Shown in pieces: positions 10,303 through 18,043 of a stretch of DNA of 64,000 bases (position 1 is the first letter of the stretch; each line of letters starts with the position of its first letter). Source of the DNA: Hymenobacter perfusus (GTDB taxonomy: Bacteria; Bacteroidota; Bacteroidia; Cytophagales; Hymenobacteraceae); assembly GCF_003944765.1 (NCBI RefSeq), contig NZ_RWIU01000005.1, positions 62,001 through 126,000 on the forward strand, written 5' to 3'. The translations under genes were made by a program, and so were the position numbers. The notes beneath the pieces are model-generated. The model searched no databases. It saw only the letters and a program-made list of their open reading frames with translations, and had not been told where the DNA came from.

Positions 10303-11361
10303 ATGTTCCGAAACCTAACGGTTCGGCTGGCCCTGGCGGGGCTGGCCGGACTGCTGGCAGGAAGTTGCACCACCGATGCCGACGTGGCACCCGACTGGGA
10401 AGTGCCGGGCGCGGAAGTTCCCGCAAACTTCCCGGCGCCGGTGTACGCCACCAGCCAGAACCCACCCACCCGGGAAGCTTTCGAGCTGGGCCGGACGCTG
10501 TTCTATGACCCACGCCTGTCGCGCACCGGGGATATTTCGTGCGGTAGCTGCCACCAGCAGTTTGTGGCCTTTGCCCATCAGGACCACCGCGTAAGTCATG
10601 GGGTGGACAATCTGCTGGGCACCCGTAATGCGCCGGCGCTGCAGAATCTGCGGTGGCGGAGTGAGTTTTTGTGGGACGGGGGAGCCAAAAACCTCGAAAC
10701 CATGCCGCTGGCTCCCATCACCAACCCCGTGGAGATGGACGAAACGCTGCAAAACGTACTCCGCAAGCTCAATGCTGATGCTGACTACCAGCAACGGTTT
10801 GCGCAGGTATACGGCCGTAAGCCCATCGACTCCCAGCAACTGCTGAAGGCACTGGCGCAGTTCACGGCTGCCTTCACCAGCAGCCACTCCCGCTACGACC
10901 AGTATAGCCGCCATGAGGCCGGAGGTGAGTTGTCGGCCGGGGAGTTGCGGGGGCTGCAGGTGCTGCGCCAGAAATGCGGCTCCTGTCACGCGGGCGAGTT
11001 ATTCACGGATGAGACGTACCGCAACAACGGGCTGGACCGCAGCTTTGCGGCCGACTCGGGGCGGGCCCACATTACCGGCCGGCCGCAGGACGTGGGGCGG
11101 TTTAAGGTCCCCAGCCTGCGCAACGTAGCCCTCACCCCGCCTTACATGCACGACGGTCGTTTCCAGACGTTGCGGCAGGTGCTGGACCATTACGCCAGCG
11201 GAATGGTGGAATCGGGCACACTGGATGCGCAGTTCCGGCAGGCGGGAACTAGGCCGGGCATCTCCCTTTCGGAGGATGAAAAGGCTGATCTACTGGCCTT
11301 TTTGCATACGCTTACTGACACCGAATTCATTCAGGACAAGCGGCTGGCCGAAGCCCGCTAG
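10303..11361 (+). CDS. Diheme cytochrome c peroxidase / MbnH-MauG family lipoprotein
   Basis: The 352-residue protein has a lipobox (LLAGS|C22) and two c-type heme sites, CGSCH (80-84) and CGSCH (225-229). Between and after them lie the family landmarks ELGRTLFYDPRLS, FLWDGG, NPVEM, FKVPSLRNV and PPYMHDGRF. Its position directly after the MbnP-like gene, with 12 bases between, is the arrangement of mbnP-mbnH pairs. The likely role is oxidation of a Trp on the MbnP partner rather than simple peroxide removal. It should sit in the periplasm anchored by lipid. Classical peroxidase activity remains the alternative. Confidence 0.85.
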   Translation: MFRNLTVRLALAGLAGLLAGSCTTDADVAPDWEVPGAEVPANFPAPVYATSQNPPTREAFELGRTLFYDPRLSRTGDISCGSCHQQFVAFAHQDHRVSHGVDNLLGTRNAPALQNLRWRSEFLWDGGAKNLETMPLAPITNPVEMDETLQNVLRKLNADADYQQRFAQVYGRKPIDSQQLLKALAQFTAAFTSSHSRYDQYSRHEAGGELSAGELRGLQVLRQKCGSCHAGELFTDETYRNNGLDRSFAADSGRAHITGRPQDVGRFKVPSLRNVALTPPYMHDGRFQTLRQVLDHYASGMVESGTLDAQFRQAGTRPGISLSEDEKADLLAFLHTLTDTEFIQDKRLAEAR

Positions 11362-11404
11362 CCTTATCCGGCTGCCGCTTCAGGCGGCAGGCTATTCCTT
11401 CCGT

Positions 11405-12403
11405 ATGATCAAGAAACTTTTGCTTCTGGCGCTGCCCGTATTACTACTGGCCGCGCCAACCAGCGCCTGCGACATTTGCGGGTGCTTCATGGGCATCACG
11501 CCCTACGATAACCAAAGCGGCTTTTCGCTGATGTACCGCTACCGGGTGTTCAATGGCTACCAGAGCTACGGGCAACAGCCCCAGTTCTTCCCCACCGGAG
11601 CCCAGCCGTTCATTGCCCGCCCCCTTAACCACGTGGATGAGGACTTTCGCCATTCCCATAAAGGCGATGCGTCGGATTACGAGATTTTCCGGGTAATAGA
11701 ACTGCGGGGTAAATACTTCCTGAGTAAACGCCTGGAGCTGAACGCCTTTTTACCCTACGTGATGAACTCAGCCCGGGCCAACGGCTCGACGCTGAACCTG
11801 GCCGGCGTGGGTGATGCGACGGTTTTTGCCGGCTATCATCTTATCCGAGCCATTGAAACCGCGGGAGTGCAAAGCCGCCTGATTGTGGGTGGCGGGGCCA
11901 AGCTGTCTACCGGTGATTACCAGCGCCGCAACGGCCTGGGTCGCCGCTACCCGGCCCTTAACCAGCCCGGCACCGGCACCACCGATGGGTTTGTGTATGC
12001 TAATTACATCGGGAGCTTCCGCAATGTTGGCCTGAGCCTGAACACTAGTTACCGCCGGGCCACCCGCAACGCCGTGCAGGAAAGTTTGGCTCCCAGTACC
12101 ACTACGTTTGCCAATCTGTTCTACCGGGTGGCGCTGGGCACCAACTGGCAGGTATATCCCTCGGCCCAGTTCTTTTACGAGAAAACCAAGGGCGAAACCT
12201 TTGAAGGCAAACTCACCGGCGAGCATGCCATGAATAACGCATTACTGGGCCCTGGGCTGGATATGTATTACAAAAACTTCTCCCTCAACACCAGTATGCA
12301 GCTACCCGTGTACACTGCCCGCACCGACCACCCGGCCAGCGCGGGCCGTCTGGTACTGGCCGTGGGCTACAGCTTCAAGCAAAGTAAGTATCTGTTGAAT
12401 TAG
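11405..12403 (+). CDS. Outer-membrane-type protein with mature N-terminal CxxCxC motif
   Basis: The 332-residue protein has a signal peptide (IKKLLLLALPVLLLAAPTSA) cleaved just before CDICGCFMGITPY, so the mature N terminus carries a three-Cys metal-type motif. The rest alternates short polar and aromatic strands ending in a terminal aromatic-rich segment (VLAVGYSFKQSKYLLN), typical of an outer-membrane beta barrel. It is the last gene of the operon with the MbnP-like and MbnH-like genes, so export or uptake of the bound metal is a reasonable guess (inference). The ATG at 11405 was chosen for the signal peptide; the frame upstream overlaps the preceding gene. Confidence 0.7.
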   Translation: MIKKLLLLALPVLLLAAPTSACDICGCFMGITPYDNQSGFSLMYRYRVFNGYQSYGQQPQFFPTGAQPFIARPLNHVDEDFRHSHKGDASDYEIFRVIELRGKYFLSKRLELNAFLPYVMNSARANGSTLNLAGVGDATVFAGYHLIRAIETAGVQSRLIVGGGAKLSTGDYQRRNGLGRRYPALNQPGTGTTDGFVYANYIGSFRNVGLSLNTSYRRATRNAVQESLAPSTTTFANLFYRVALGTNWQVYPSAQFFYEKTKGETFEGKLTGEHAMNNALLGPGLDMYYKNFSLNTSMQLPVYTARTDHPASAGRLVLAVGYSFKQSKYLLN

Positions 12404-12404
12404 C

Positions 12405-12456
12405 CAGATAAGGTGTTGCTGTCCGGCGCAAAGATTGAACAGCAACACCTTATCTG
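12405..12456. terminator. Bidirectional hairpin between convergent genes
   Basis: CAGATAAGGTGTTGCTGT (12405-12422) pairs perfectly over 18 bp with 12439-12456 around a 16-base loop. No strong T tract follows on either strand. It separates the copper/redox operon from the leftward CLC gene. Confidence 0.7.
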
Positions 12457-12463
12457 ACTTCTC

Positions 12464-13738
12464 TTACAGCTCGCGCAGATGCTTACCCTGCTGCCGCAGC
12501 CAGCGGCGGTGTTTGGGCTCCCCTACTACCTGCGCCCCATAAATACCCTGATGCCCGGAGAAAAGGTAGCTGACCACACACGCCAGCCCTGCATACATCC
12601 CGCACTCGTGCCCAAATAGCTCCATTGCCATCAATGTGCAGGCCAATGGGGTATTGGCAGCACCGGCAAACACGGCCACGAATCCCATTCCGGCCAGTAA
12701 CGGCAGCGGGAGCGGCATTACCAGCCCCAACGCGTTGCCCAATGTAGCCCCCACAAAGAACAGCGGCGTAACCTCGCCCCCTTTGAAGCCGGCTCCCAAG
12801 GTAAGGGCCGTAAGGGCCAGCTTGAGCGCAAAAGCATACGGCAGAACGGGTCCTTGCAGCGCGGTTACAATAGTCGGCACCCCCAGGCCAATGTAGTCCG
12901 TTGTACCCAGGGCCCACACCAGCAGGGCTACCACTGCTCCTCCCACTACCGGCCGGAGCGGCGGCCAAGCTATCCGGCTTTTGTAAAAAGCACCCACCGC
13001 GTGCGTGGCCGCCGCAAACAGGCGACCGGCGAGGCCAAACGCAATACCAGCGGCGGCGGCCAGCAGCAAATTACTTATGGATAAAGCCGGAACCGCCAGC
13101 AATGGGTAATGCGTGTGCCCTACTCCCCAGGCCCGCGTGACTAAATCGGCACCGGCAGCGGCCAGAAACGCGGGCAGAATGGCATCGTAACGCAACCGCC
13201 CCAGGAAGAAGACCTCCAGCCCGAATACGGCTCCTGCCAACGGGGTCCCGAATACCGAGGCAAACCCCGCGCTAATGCCCGCAATCAGCAGAACCGTCCG
13301 GTCGCGGGGCCGTAGCCGCAGCCAACGCGTAAGTTGGTCGGCCAGGGCACCTCCCATTTGCACGGCTGTTCCCTCCCGCCCGGCTGAGCCCCCGAACAGG
13401 TGGGTGAGCAGGGTGCCCAGCAACACCAAAGGCACCATCCGCAAGGGCACCGGGGCCTGGGGCCGGTGTATGGCCTCCAGCAACAGATTATTGCCTCCTT
13501 CCACGCTCTGCCCCAGATAGTAGTAAAGCAGCCCCACCAGCAAACCGCCTACCGGCAACAGGGCAATTACCCATTGATGGGCTTCCCGCCAGCTCGTCAC
13601 CCAGTCCAGGGCCACCAGGAAGCCGGCTGATGCAGTGCCTGCCAGTACCGCTACTGCGGCCCCCAGCAACAGCCAGCGGCCCAGATACCCCAGCAGTAAC
13701 CGGTATTCAGCCAAGAGAGCATTCAGTCGGTTTTTCAT
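12464..13738 (-). CDS. CLC-family anion transporter, fluoride-type (CLC-F) signatures
   Basis: The 424-residue protein has 10-12 hydrophobic segments and the CLC landmarks FGGSAGREGTAVQMGG (gating Glu), VFGTPLAGAVFGLE and FKGGEVTPLFFVGATLG. The usual chloride-binding GSGIP stretch is replaced by EGGNNLLLEAIH, and GREGP by GREGT. From family knowledge, loss of GSGIP and GREGT in place of GREGP mark the fluoride/proton antiporter branch (EriC-F). No fluoride riboswitch pattern was visible upstream. I chose the ATG at 13738 (MKNRLNALL). It is transcribed alone, divergent from the second diheme peroxidase. General chloride transport is the alternative. Confidence 0.85.
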   Translation of the reverse strand: MKNRLNALLAEYRLLLGYLGRWLLLGAAVAVLAGTASAGFLVALDWVTSWREAHQWVIALLPVGGLLVGLLYYYLGQSVEGGNNLLLEAIHRPQAPVPLRMVPLVLLGTLLTHLFGGSAGREGTAVQMGGALADQLTRWLRLRPRDRTVLLIAGISAGFASVFGTPLAGAVFGLEVFFLGRLRYDAILPAFLAAAGADLVTRAWGVGHTHYPLLAVPALSISNLLLAAAAGIAFGLAGRLFAAATHAVGAFYKSRIAWPPLRPVVGGAVVALLVWALGTTDYIGLGVPTIVTALQGPVLPYAFALKLALTALTLGAGFKGGEVTPLFFVGATLGNALGLVMPLPLPLLAGMGFVAVFAGAANTPLACTLMAMELFGHECGMYAGLACVVSYLFSGHQGIYGAQVVGEPKHRRWLRQQGKHLREL

Positions 13739-13823
13739 GGGTACCTGACGGCAATAGAGCAGGCAAAAGTACGTTGCTTCAGGCAGTGTTCCGGTCTGGC
13801 CGGAACCCATACCCGAGCCCTGC

Positions 13824-13849
13824 TTGTTCAGTTGAAAATCGGTACCTTG
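13824..13849 (+). promoter_or_regulatory. Possible promoter of the second diheme peroxidase
   Basis: TTG (13824-13826), 16 bases, then TACCTTGA (from 13843) is a near match to TAnnTTTG. The gene starts at 13875. Confidence 0.35.
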
Positions 13850-13874
13850 AAACTGTACTCCTGGCGGCTTTCTG

Positions 13875-15008
13875 ATGACTATAGCGTTTACTCACCTTCC
13901 GGCCCGGTTCCTGCTGCTGTTGGTTGTAGCCAGCTTGCTTGCCGGCTGCGGCAATAGAAACAGTGGAGAGGAGGAAGTGCAGAATCCATACGTCACGACA
14001 CCGTACCCGCTGGTACTACCTGCCGGCCTTCCGCAGAACGTAACCGTCCCGACTGACAATGCACTGACGGTGGAAGGGGTTGATCTGGGCCGGAAGCTAT
14101 TTTATGAAGTGCGTCTCTCGGGCAATGGCACCCAATCGTGCGGCAGCTGTCACCAGCAGAGCCGCGCCTTTACTGATGGCCAGGTACGCGCCCTGGGCGC
14201 CGAAGGCCAACGCCACCGCCGCAACACCATGTCTTTGGTCAACCTGCTTTGGGAGAAGACATTTACCTGGGACGGGGCCGCCACCAGCTTGGAGCAACAG
14301 GCCCGCACTCCCCTCGAAAACCCGGTAGAAATGCACCAGTTGCTGGCCGATGGCGTACGCAAGCTCCAGCAGACCGACTTGTATCCGCCGCTTTTTCAGC
14401 AGGCGTTCGGCAGCAGTACCATCACGGAAACCAACGTACTGAAAGCATTATCCCAGTTTGAGCGGACGCTCATCTCAGCGAATTCGCGCTACGATAAATA
14501 CCTGCGGCGCGAAGGTACCCTGACGCCCACTGAGCGGGCCGGCGCGGCGATGTTCAACAACCACCCGGGCGAAGTGAGCGGTTTATTCATCCGGGGCGGC
14601 ACCTGCCACCACTGCCATATCAGTGAAAACGGACTGTTCAGCTCGCCTGAGTTCTTTAATAATGGTCTTGACCTGACCTTTTCCGACCCCGGCCGGGGCG
14701 GCATCACCAGTCTGCCTGCGGACTGGGGCAAGTTCAAAGCCACCAGCTTGCGGAATATTGCTCAAACAGCGCCTTACATGCACGATGGCCGGTTTCAGAC
14801 CCTGGAGTCGGTGCTCGACCATTACAATGAGCACGTCCAGGTGGCCAGCCCCGGCATCGACCCTAATGTGCTACTTTCCAACACGCCAAACGGTACTAAG
14901 CTCGACCTCACCGCTCAGGAAAAGGCACAGCTTCTGGCTTTTCTAAAAACCCTCACCGATTCTACTTTCCTGACCGATAAACGGTTTTCAGATCCATTCC
15001 GGCAGTAA
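13875..15008 (+). CDS. Diheme cytochrome c peroxidase family lipoprotein
   Basis: The 377-residue lipoprotein (LLAG|C25) has heme sites CGSCH (89-93) and CHHCH (244-248) and the landmarks DLGRKLFYEVRLS, FTWDGAA, NPVEMHQ, FKATSLRNI and APYMHDGRF. It shares its overall plan with the MbnH-like protein encoded at 10.3 kb but has about 20 extra residues around the second heme. There is no MbnP partner beside it, so peroxide detoxification in the periplasm is the simpler reading. A downstream spacer of 43 bases leads to the acyltransferase. The start gives a good signal sequence. Confidence 0.85.
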   Translation: MTIAFTHLPARFLLLLVVASLLAGCGNRNSGEEEVQNPYVTTPYPLVLPAGLPQNVTVPTDNALTVEGVDLGRKLFYEVRLSGNGTQSCGSCHQQSRAFTDGQVRALGAEGQRHRRNTMSLVNLLWEKTFTWDGAATSLEQQARTPLENPVEMHQLLADGVRKLQQTDLYPPLFQQAFGSSTITETNVLKALSQFERTLISANSRYDKYLRREGTLTPTERAGAAMFNNHPGEVSGLFIRGGTCHHCHISENGLFSSPEFFNNGLDLTFSDPGRGGITSLPADWGKFKATSLRNIAQTAPYMHDGRFQTLESVLDHYNEHVQVASPGIDPNVLLSNTPNGTKLDLTAQEKAQLLAFLKTLTDSTFLTDKRFSDPFRQ

Positions 15009-15030
15009 TAAATCCTCTTTCAAAAATCGG

Positions 15031-15038
15031 TAGGTTTG
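15031..15038 (+). promoter_or_regulatory. Promoter -7 element before the acyltransferase
   Basis: TAGGTTTG matches TAnnTTTG exactly. The -33 side has no clear TTG. The GTG at 15052 lies 14 bases downstream. Confidence 0.45.
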
Positions 15039-15051
15039 GGGCCTTATCTGC

Positions 15052-16197
15052 GTGTTCGTGTCTGCTCCTGCCCTACTTACTCAGTCCGATGCGTTTTCGG
15101 TGCCGGCCCGGCAAACGTATCTGCCTGCCTTTACCGGAGTCCGGGCAATGGCGGCGTACTTGGTGTTTCTGCACCACTTCAATCCGTTTGCGGGTAACGC
15201 GGCGTTGGTGCCGTTCAGCGCGCTGGTAAGGGAGTTTCATATCGGTGTACCCGTTTTTTTCGTGCTCAGCGGGTTTCTGATTACGCTCCGTTATTCTACA
15301 CACGCCCTGACCCAACCCAGCCAATGGCTACGGTATATGCGCAACCGGTTTGCGCGCATTTACCCCGTCTATTTCCTGCTTACCCTGCTTACGTACCTGG
15401 TTTTCTGGCAGCGGGGAATATTTTTTCTGCGCGACATTGTGTTGAGTCTTAGCATCACACAGTCATTTTTCGACGGTTCCAAGTACGCCGGTATTGCTCA
15501 AGCTTGGTCGCTCACCGTGGAGGAATGCTTTTACCTGGCGGCCCCACTGGCTTTCTGGCAACTGCGCAGGCGAGCAGTATTGCTATGGTGGCAACCGTTT
15601 GTGCTGCTGGCAGTAGGCAGTTGCCTGGTGCTTGCATGTGCCCCCCATTACAGCCGTTTTACGGGCTTTTTCGGCTCGTTTCGGTTTATGTTGCTGTTTA
15701 CTTTCCCGGGCCGGTGCTTCGAGTTCTACGCGGGTATGCAGTTGGCTTTCTGGTACCAGCAGGGCCGGTTGCGGCGGTATCGTGTCCGGGGGCTGCTTAC
15801 CGCCACGGGCCTTGCGGTAATGGCAGCGGTGGTGTGCGGTATGGTCATCATTAAGGGCGGCTACACGTATGGCCGGGAGCATCCTTTAGGGGTGGCGCTT
15901 AACAATGTGGTGCTGCCCGGCGGTATTTTGTTATTCTTCGCAGGCTTACTGACAGAAAATACCTGGGTAAGACGCCTGCTGTCAACGCATTTACTGCAAA
16001 TACTTGGTAAGAGCTCTTATGTATTTTACCTGATTCACATGGGCGTTGTGCACGATTGGCTGGCCCAAAGCATTACGAGCAACAACATGGTGCTATTCTT
16101 ACTGCTCAATGCCGTGGCGGTGGCCTTGCATTACGGCTTGGAAGAGCCGCTGAACCGCTGGTTGCGCCCCCGGCCCGTACTATCAACGCTTTCCTGA
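15052..16197 (+). CDS. Acyltransferase 3 family membrane protein
   Basis: The 381-residue protein has about ten hydrophobic segments and the family-typical N-terminal motif YLPAFTGVRAMAAYLVFLHHF, containing the R/H pair used in acyl transfer. VPVFFVLSGFLITLRY, RNRFARIYPVYF and AWSLTVEECFYLAAP follow. By family knowledge it O-acylates a surface or exported polysaccharide or lipid across the inner membrane; the substrate is unknown. The start appears to be GTG at 15052, just after a -7 element. No glycan genes surround it. A small lipoprotein gene follows 9 bases after the stop. Confidence 0.88.
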   Translation: MFVSAPALLTQSDAFSVPARQTYLPAFTGVRAMAAYLVFLHHFNPFAGNAALVPFSALVREFHIGVPVFFVLSGFLITLRYSTHALTQPSQWLRYMRNRFARIYPVYFLLTLLTYLVFWQRGIFFLRDIVLSLSITQSFFDGSKYAGIAQAWSLTVEECFYLAAPLAFWQLRRRAVLLWWQPFVLLAVGSCLVLACAPHYSRFTGFFGSFRFMLLFTFPGRCFEFYAGMQLAFWYQQGRLRRYRVRGLLTATGLAVMAAVVCGMVIIKGGYTYGREHPLGVALNNVVLPGGILLFFAGLLTENTWVRRLLSTHLLQILGKSSYVFYLIHMGVVHDWLAQSITSNNMVLFLLLNAVAVALHYGLEEPLNRWLRPRPVLSTLS

Positions 16198-16206
16198 CCT
16201 CCCTCC

Positions 16207-16362
16207 ATGAAACCTCTCGTTCTGGTCCTGCTGGCTTTTTTGCTGGCTTCCTGCACCCTTACTCCCCGAACTTCCAAAGGCCGCCCGCTGAGCCCCGACC
16301 ATGAGCCGATGGCTCCTGACCGTATCCCTCCCGATTCGGCCGCCACTGATTCCCTTCCCTAA
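16207..16362 (+). CDS. 51-residue lipoprotein
   Basis: ATG at 16207 to TAA at 16360-16362 encodes MKPLVLVLLAFLLASCTLTP and 31 more residues. The signal peptide and lipobox (LLAS|C16) are clear. The mature part is short, Pro/Asp-rich and probably disordered. It begins 9 bases after the acyltransferase stop, and a terminator follows it, which together support a real co-transcribed gene. Function unknown. Confidence 0.7.
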   Translation: MKPLVLVLLAFLLASCTLTPRTSKGRPLSPDHEPMAPDRIPPDSAATDSLP

Positions 16363-16368
16363 CTGGCT

Positions 16369-16417
16369 TACACACGCCAAGGGCCGCTCCTGTTACGGAA
16401 GCGGCCCTTGGTGTGTA
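16369..16417. terminator. Bidirectional hairpin between the small lipoprotein and ftsZ
   Basis: The left arm 16369-16391 contains CACACGCCAAGGGCCGCT and the right arm AGCGGCCCTTGGTGTGTA ends at 16417, forming a long GC-rich stem with one or two mismatches. It stands between convergent genes and marks the 3' end of the dcw cluster. Confidence 0.75.
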
Positions 16418-16438
16418 CTTGGTCTGTCTGCAGTCTGG

Positions 16439-17935
16439 CTAGTCCACGTTGTCGTGCAGGAAACGGTTGTCGCCTAACAGCTCGTTGTCATCCGACAGGT
16501 TGAAGCGGCTGATGTTCTGCTCGGAGGAAGGCACCACGTTTTCCAGCTTCACTTGCCGCCGCAGATACGCCGGAGTTTCCAGCTGGTCCTTAATGGCATC
16601 CGTGCTCAGACCGTTGCTGAGAGCCTGCAAACGCTGCCGCCGCTCTTCGGCGCGGGCATCCAACGACGGCCGGGGCAAGGCGTGGTGCGTGGTAACCGGC
16701 TGGGCCGGCTGCTGCGAAAGCACCGGCTCCGGAGCCGGCATTGACGGAGCCGATACCACGGAAGCTTCATACCCGACAGGAGCCGGCGCGGAAGTTTCCA
16801 AGTCATAGCGCGTTACGGGCTGCGGCTCGGCTGCTACCGGTACGGGTGTTCCGAACGTAGGCACCGCCGGCGTATCCTGCCGGTCTTTGTCGAAGATGTT
16901 AATCTGCGGATCGGGTTGCGACAGGGCATTTTCCGAGTCGCGGGCCACCACGTTGGTGATGTTGTGCGCGTCGCGGGCGAAGCCGGTGGCAATTACCGTC
17001 ACCCGGATGCTCTGGCCCAGCGTGGGGTCGATACCGTGACCGAAAATCACCTCGGCATTCTGACCGGCCTTGTCCTGGATGTACTCCGTAATTTCCGTGA
17101 GCTCATCCATTTCCAGTTCGGCCTGGTCACCCGACATAATGCTGAGCAGGATTTTCTGCGCGCCGTGGATGTCGGTATTATTGAGCAGCGGCGAGGCCAG
17201 TGCTTCTTCGGCCGAGCGCCGGGCCCGGTTTTCACCCTCCGTGATGCTGCTGCCCATTACGGCTGCCCCTGAGTCCTTCATGACGGTTTTCACGTCTTCA
17301 AAGTCCACGTTCACGTCGGCCGTTACCGTAATAATCTCGGCAATGGATTTAGCGGCAGTACTCAGCACGTTATCGGCCTTGGCAAATGCCGAGCGAATGG
17401 GCAGGTTACCAAAAATTTCGCGCAGCCGGTCATTGAGAATCACCAGCACCGTATCGCAGTTGTCGCTCAATTCCTTGATGCCCTGCTCTGCCTGCTGACG
17501 CTTCTTCTTGCCCTCAAACATGAAGGGCGCCGTCACGATACCCACCGTGAGGATGCCCAGTTCTTTGGCTACTTTGGCAATCACGGGAGCAGCTCCGGTT
17601 CCCGTACCACCGCCCATTCCGGCCGTGATAAACACCATTTTGGTACCGTTACTGAGCAACTCCCGGATTTGCTCCCGACTCTCAATGGCGGCCTGTTTGC
17701 CGCGCTCAGGATTAGCACCAGCACCCAGACCTTCCGTCAGGTCAGCCCCGATCTGCAGGCGGTTAGGTACTGTAGAAGAAGCCAGCGCCTGCTTGTCGGT
17801 GTTGCAGATAACGAACTCCACGTCCTTGATGCCTTGGCTGAACATGTGGTTCACGGCATTGGAGCCGCCACCGCCCACACCAATCACCTTGATGATGGAC
17901 TTAGACTGCGCTGGAATATCGAAGGTAAAATTCAT
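16439..17935 (-). CDS. ftsZ: Cell division GTPase FtsZ
   Basis: The 498-residue protein has the tubulin-like GTPase motifs GVGGGGSNAVN, the signature GGGTGTGAAPV (about 107-117), and NxxDxK-like and T7-loop residues in NVDFEDVKTVM. The folded domain ends near residue 325. A long Pro/Ala-rich linker and a C-terminal tail around RFNLSDDNELLGDNRFLHDN follow. It forms the Z ring that recruits the divisome. It is the last gene of the leftward dcw cluster, separated from ftsA by a heptad-repeat spacer. Confidence 0.97.
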   Translation of the reverse strand: MNFTFDIPAQSKSIIKVIGVGGGGSNAVNHMFSQGIKDVEFVICNTDKQALASSTVPNRLQIGADLTEGLGAGANPERGKQAAIESREQIRELLSNGTKMVFITAGMGGGTGTGAAPVIAKVAKELGILTVGIVTAPFMFEGKKKRQQAEQGIKELSDNCDTVLVILNDRLREIFGNLPIRSAFAKADNVLSTAAKSIAEIITVTADVNVDFEDVKTVMKDSGAAVMGSSITEGENRARRSAEEALASPLLNNTDIHGAQKILLSIMSGDQAELEMDELTEITEYIQDKAGQNAEVIFGHGIDPTLGQSIRVTVIATGFARDAHNITNVVARDSENALSQPDPQINIFDKDRQDTPAVPTFGTPVPVAAEPQPVTRYDLETSAPAPVGYEASVVSAPSMPAPEPVLSQQPAQPVTTHHALPRPSLDARAEERRQRLQALSNGLSTDAIKDQLETPAYLRRQVKLENVVPSSEQNISRFNLSDDNELLGDNRFLHDNVD

Positions 17936-17951
17936 GAGTTGGGGTCAGTTA

Positions 17952-18040
17952 TGCATTATGAGCAATGAGTAAGGAGTGATGAATTATTAACGGCAGGAGC
18001 CATCCGATAATTCATCACTCATCACCCAGCACCCATAACT
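17952..18040. repeat. Heptad-unit inverted repeat between ftsA and ftsZ
   Basis: Left arm units are TGCATTA, TGAGCAA, TGAGTAA, GGAGTGA, TGAATTA (17952-17986). Right arm units are of the form TTCATCA, CTCATCA, CCCAGCA, CCCATAA (from 18011). GAGTGATGAATTAT (17974-17987) pairs perfectly with 18007-18020. The repeat ends 3 bases before the ftsA stop codon. Confidence 0.85.
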
Positions 18041-18043
18041 AAC

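Noticed and set aside
13739..13874. Fluoride riboswitch upstream of the CLC gene
   Set aside because: I searched by eye for the conserved GG-x-GAUGG-type start and pseudoknot pattern and saw none.
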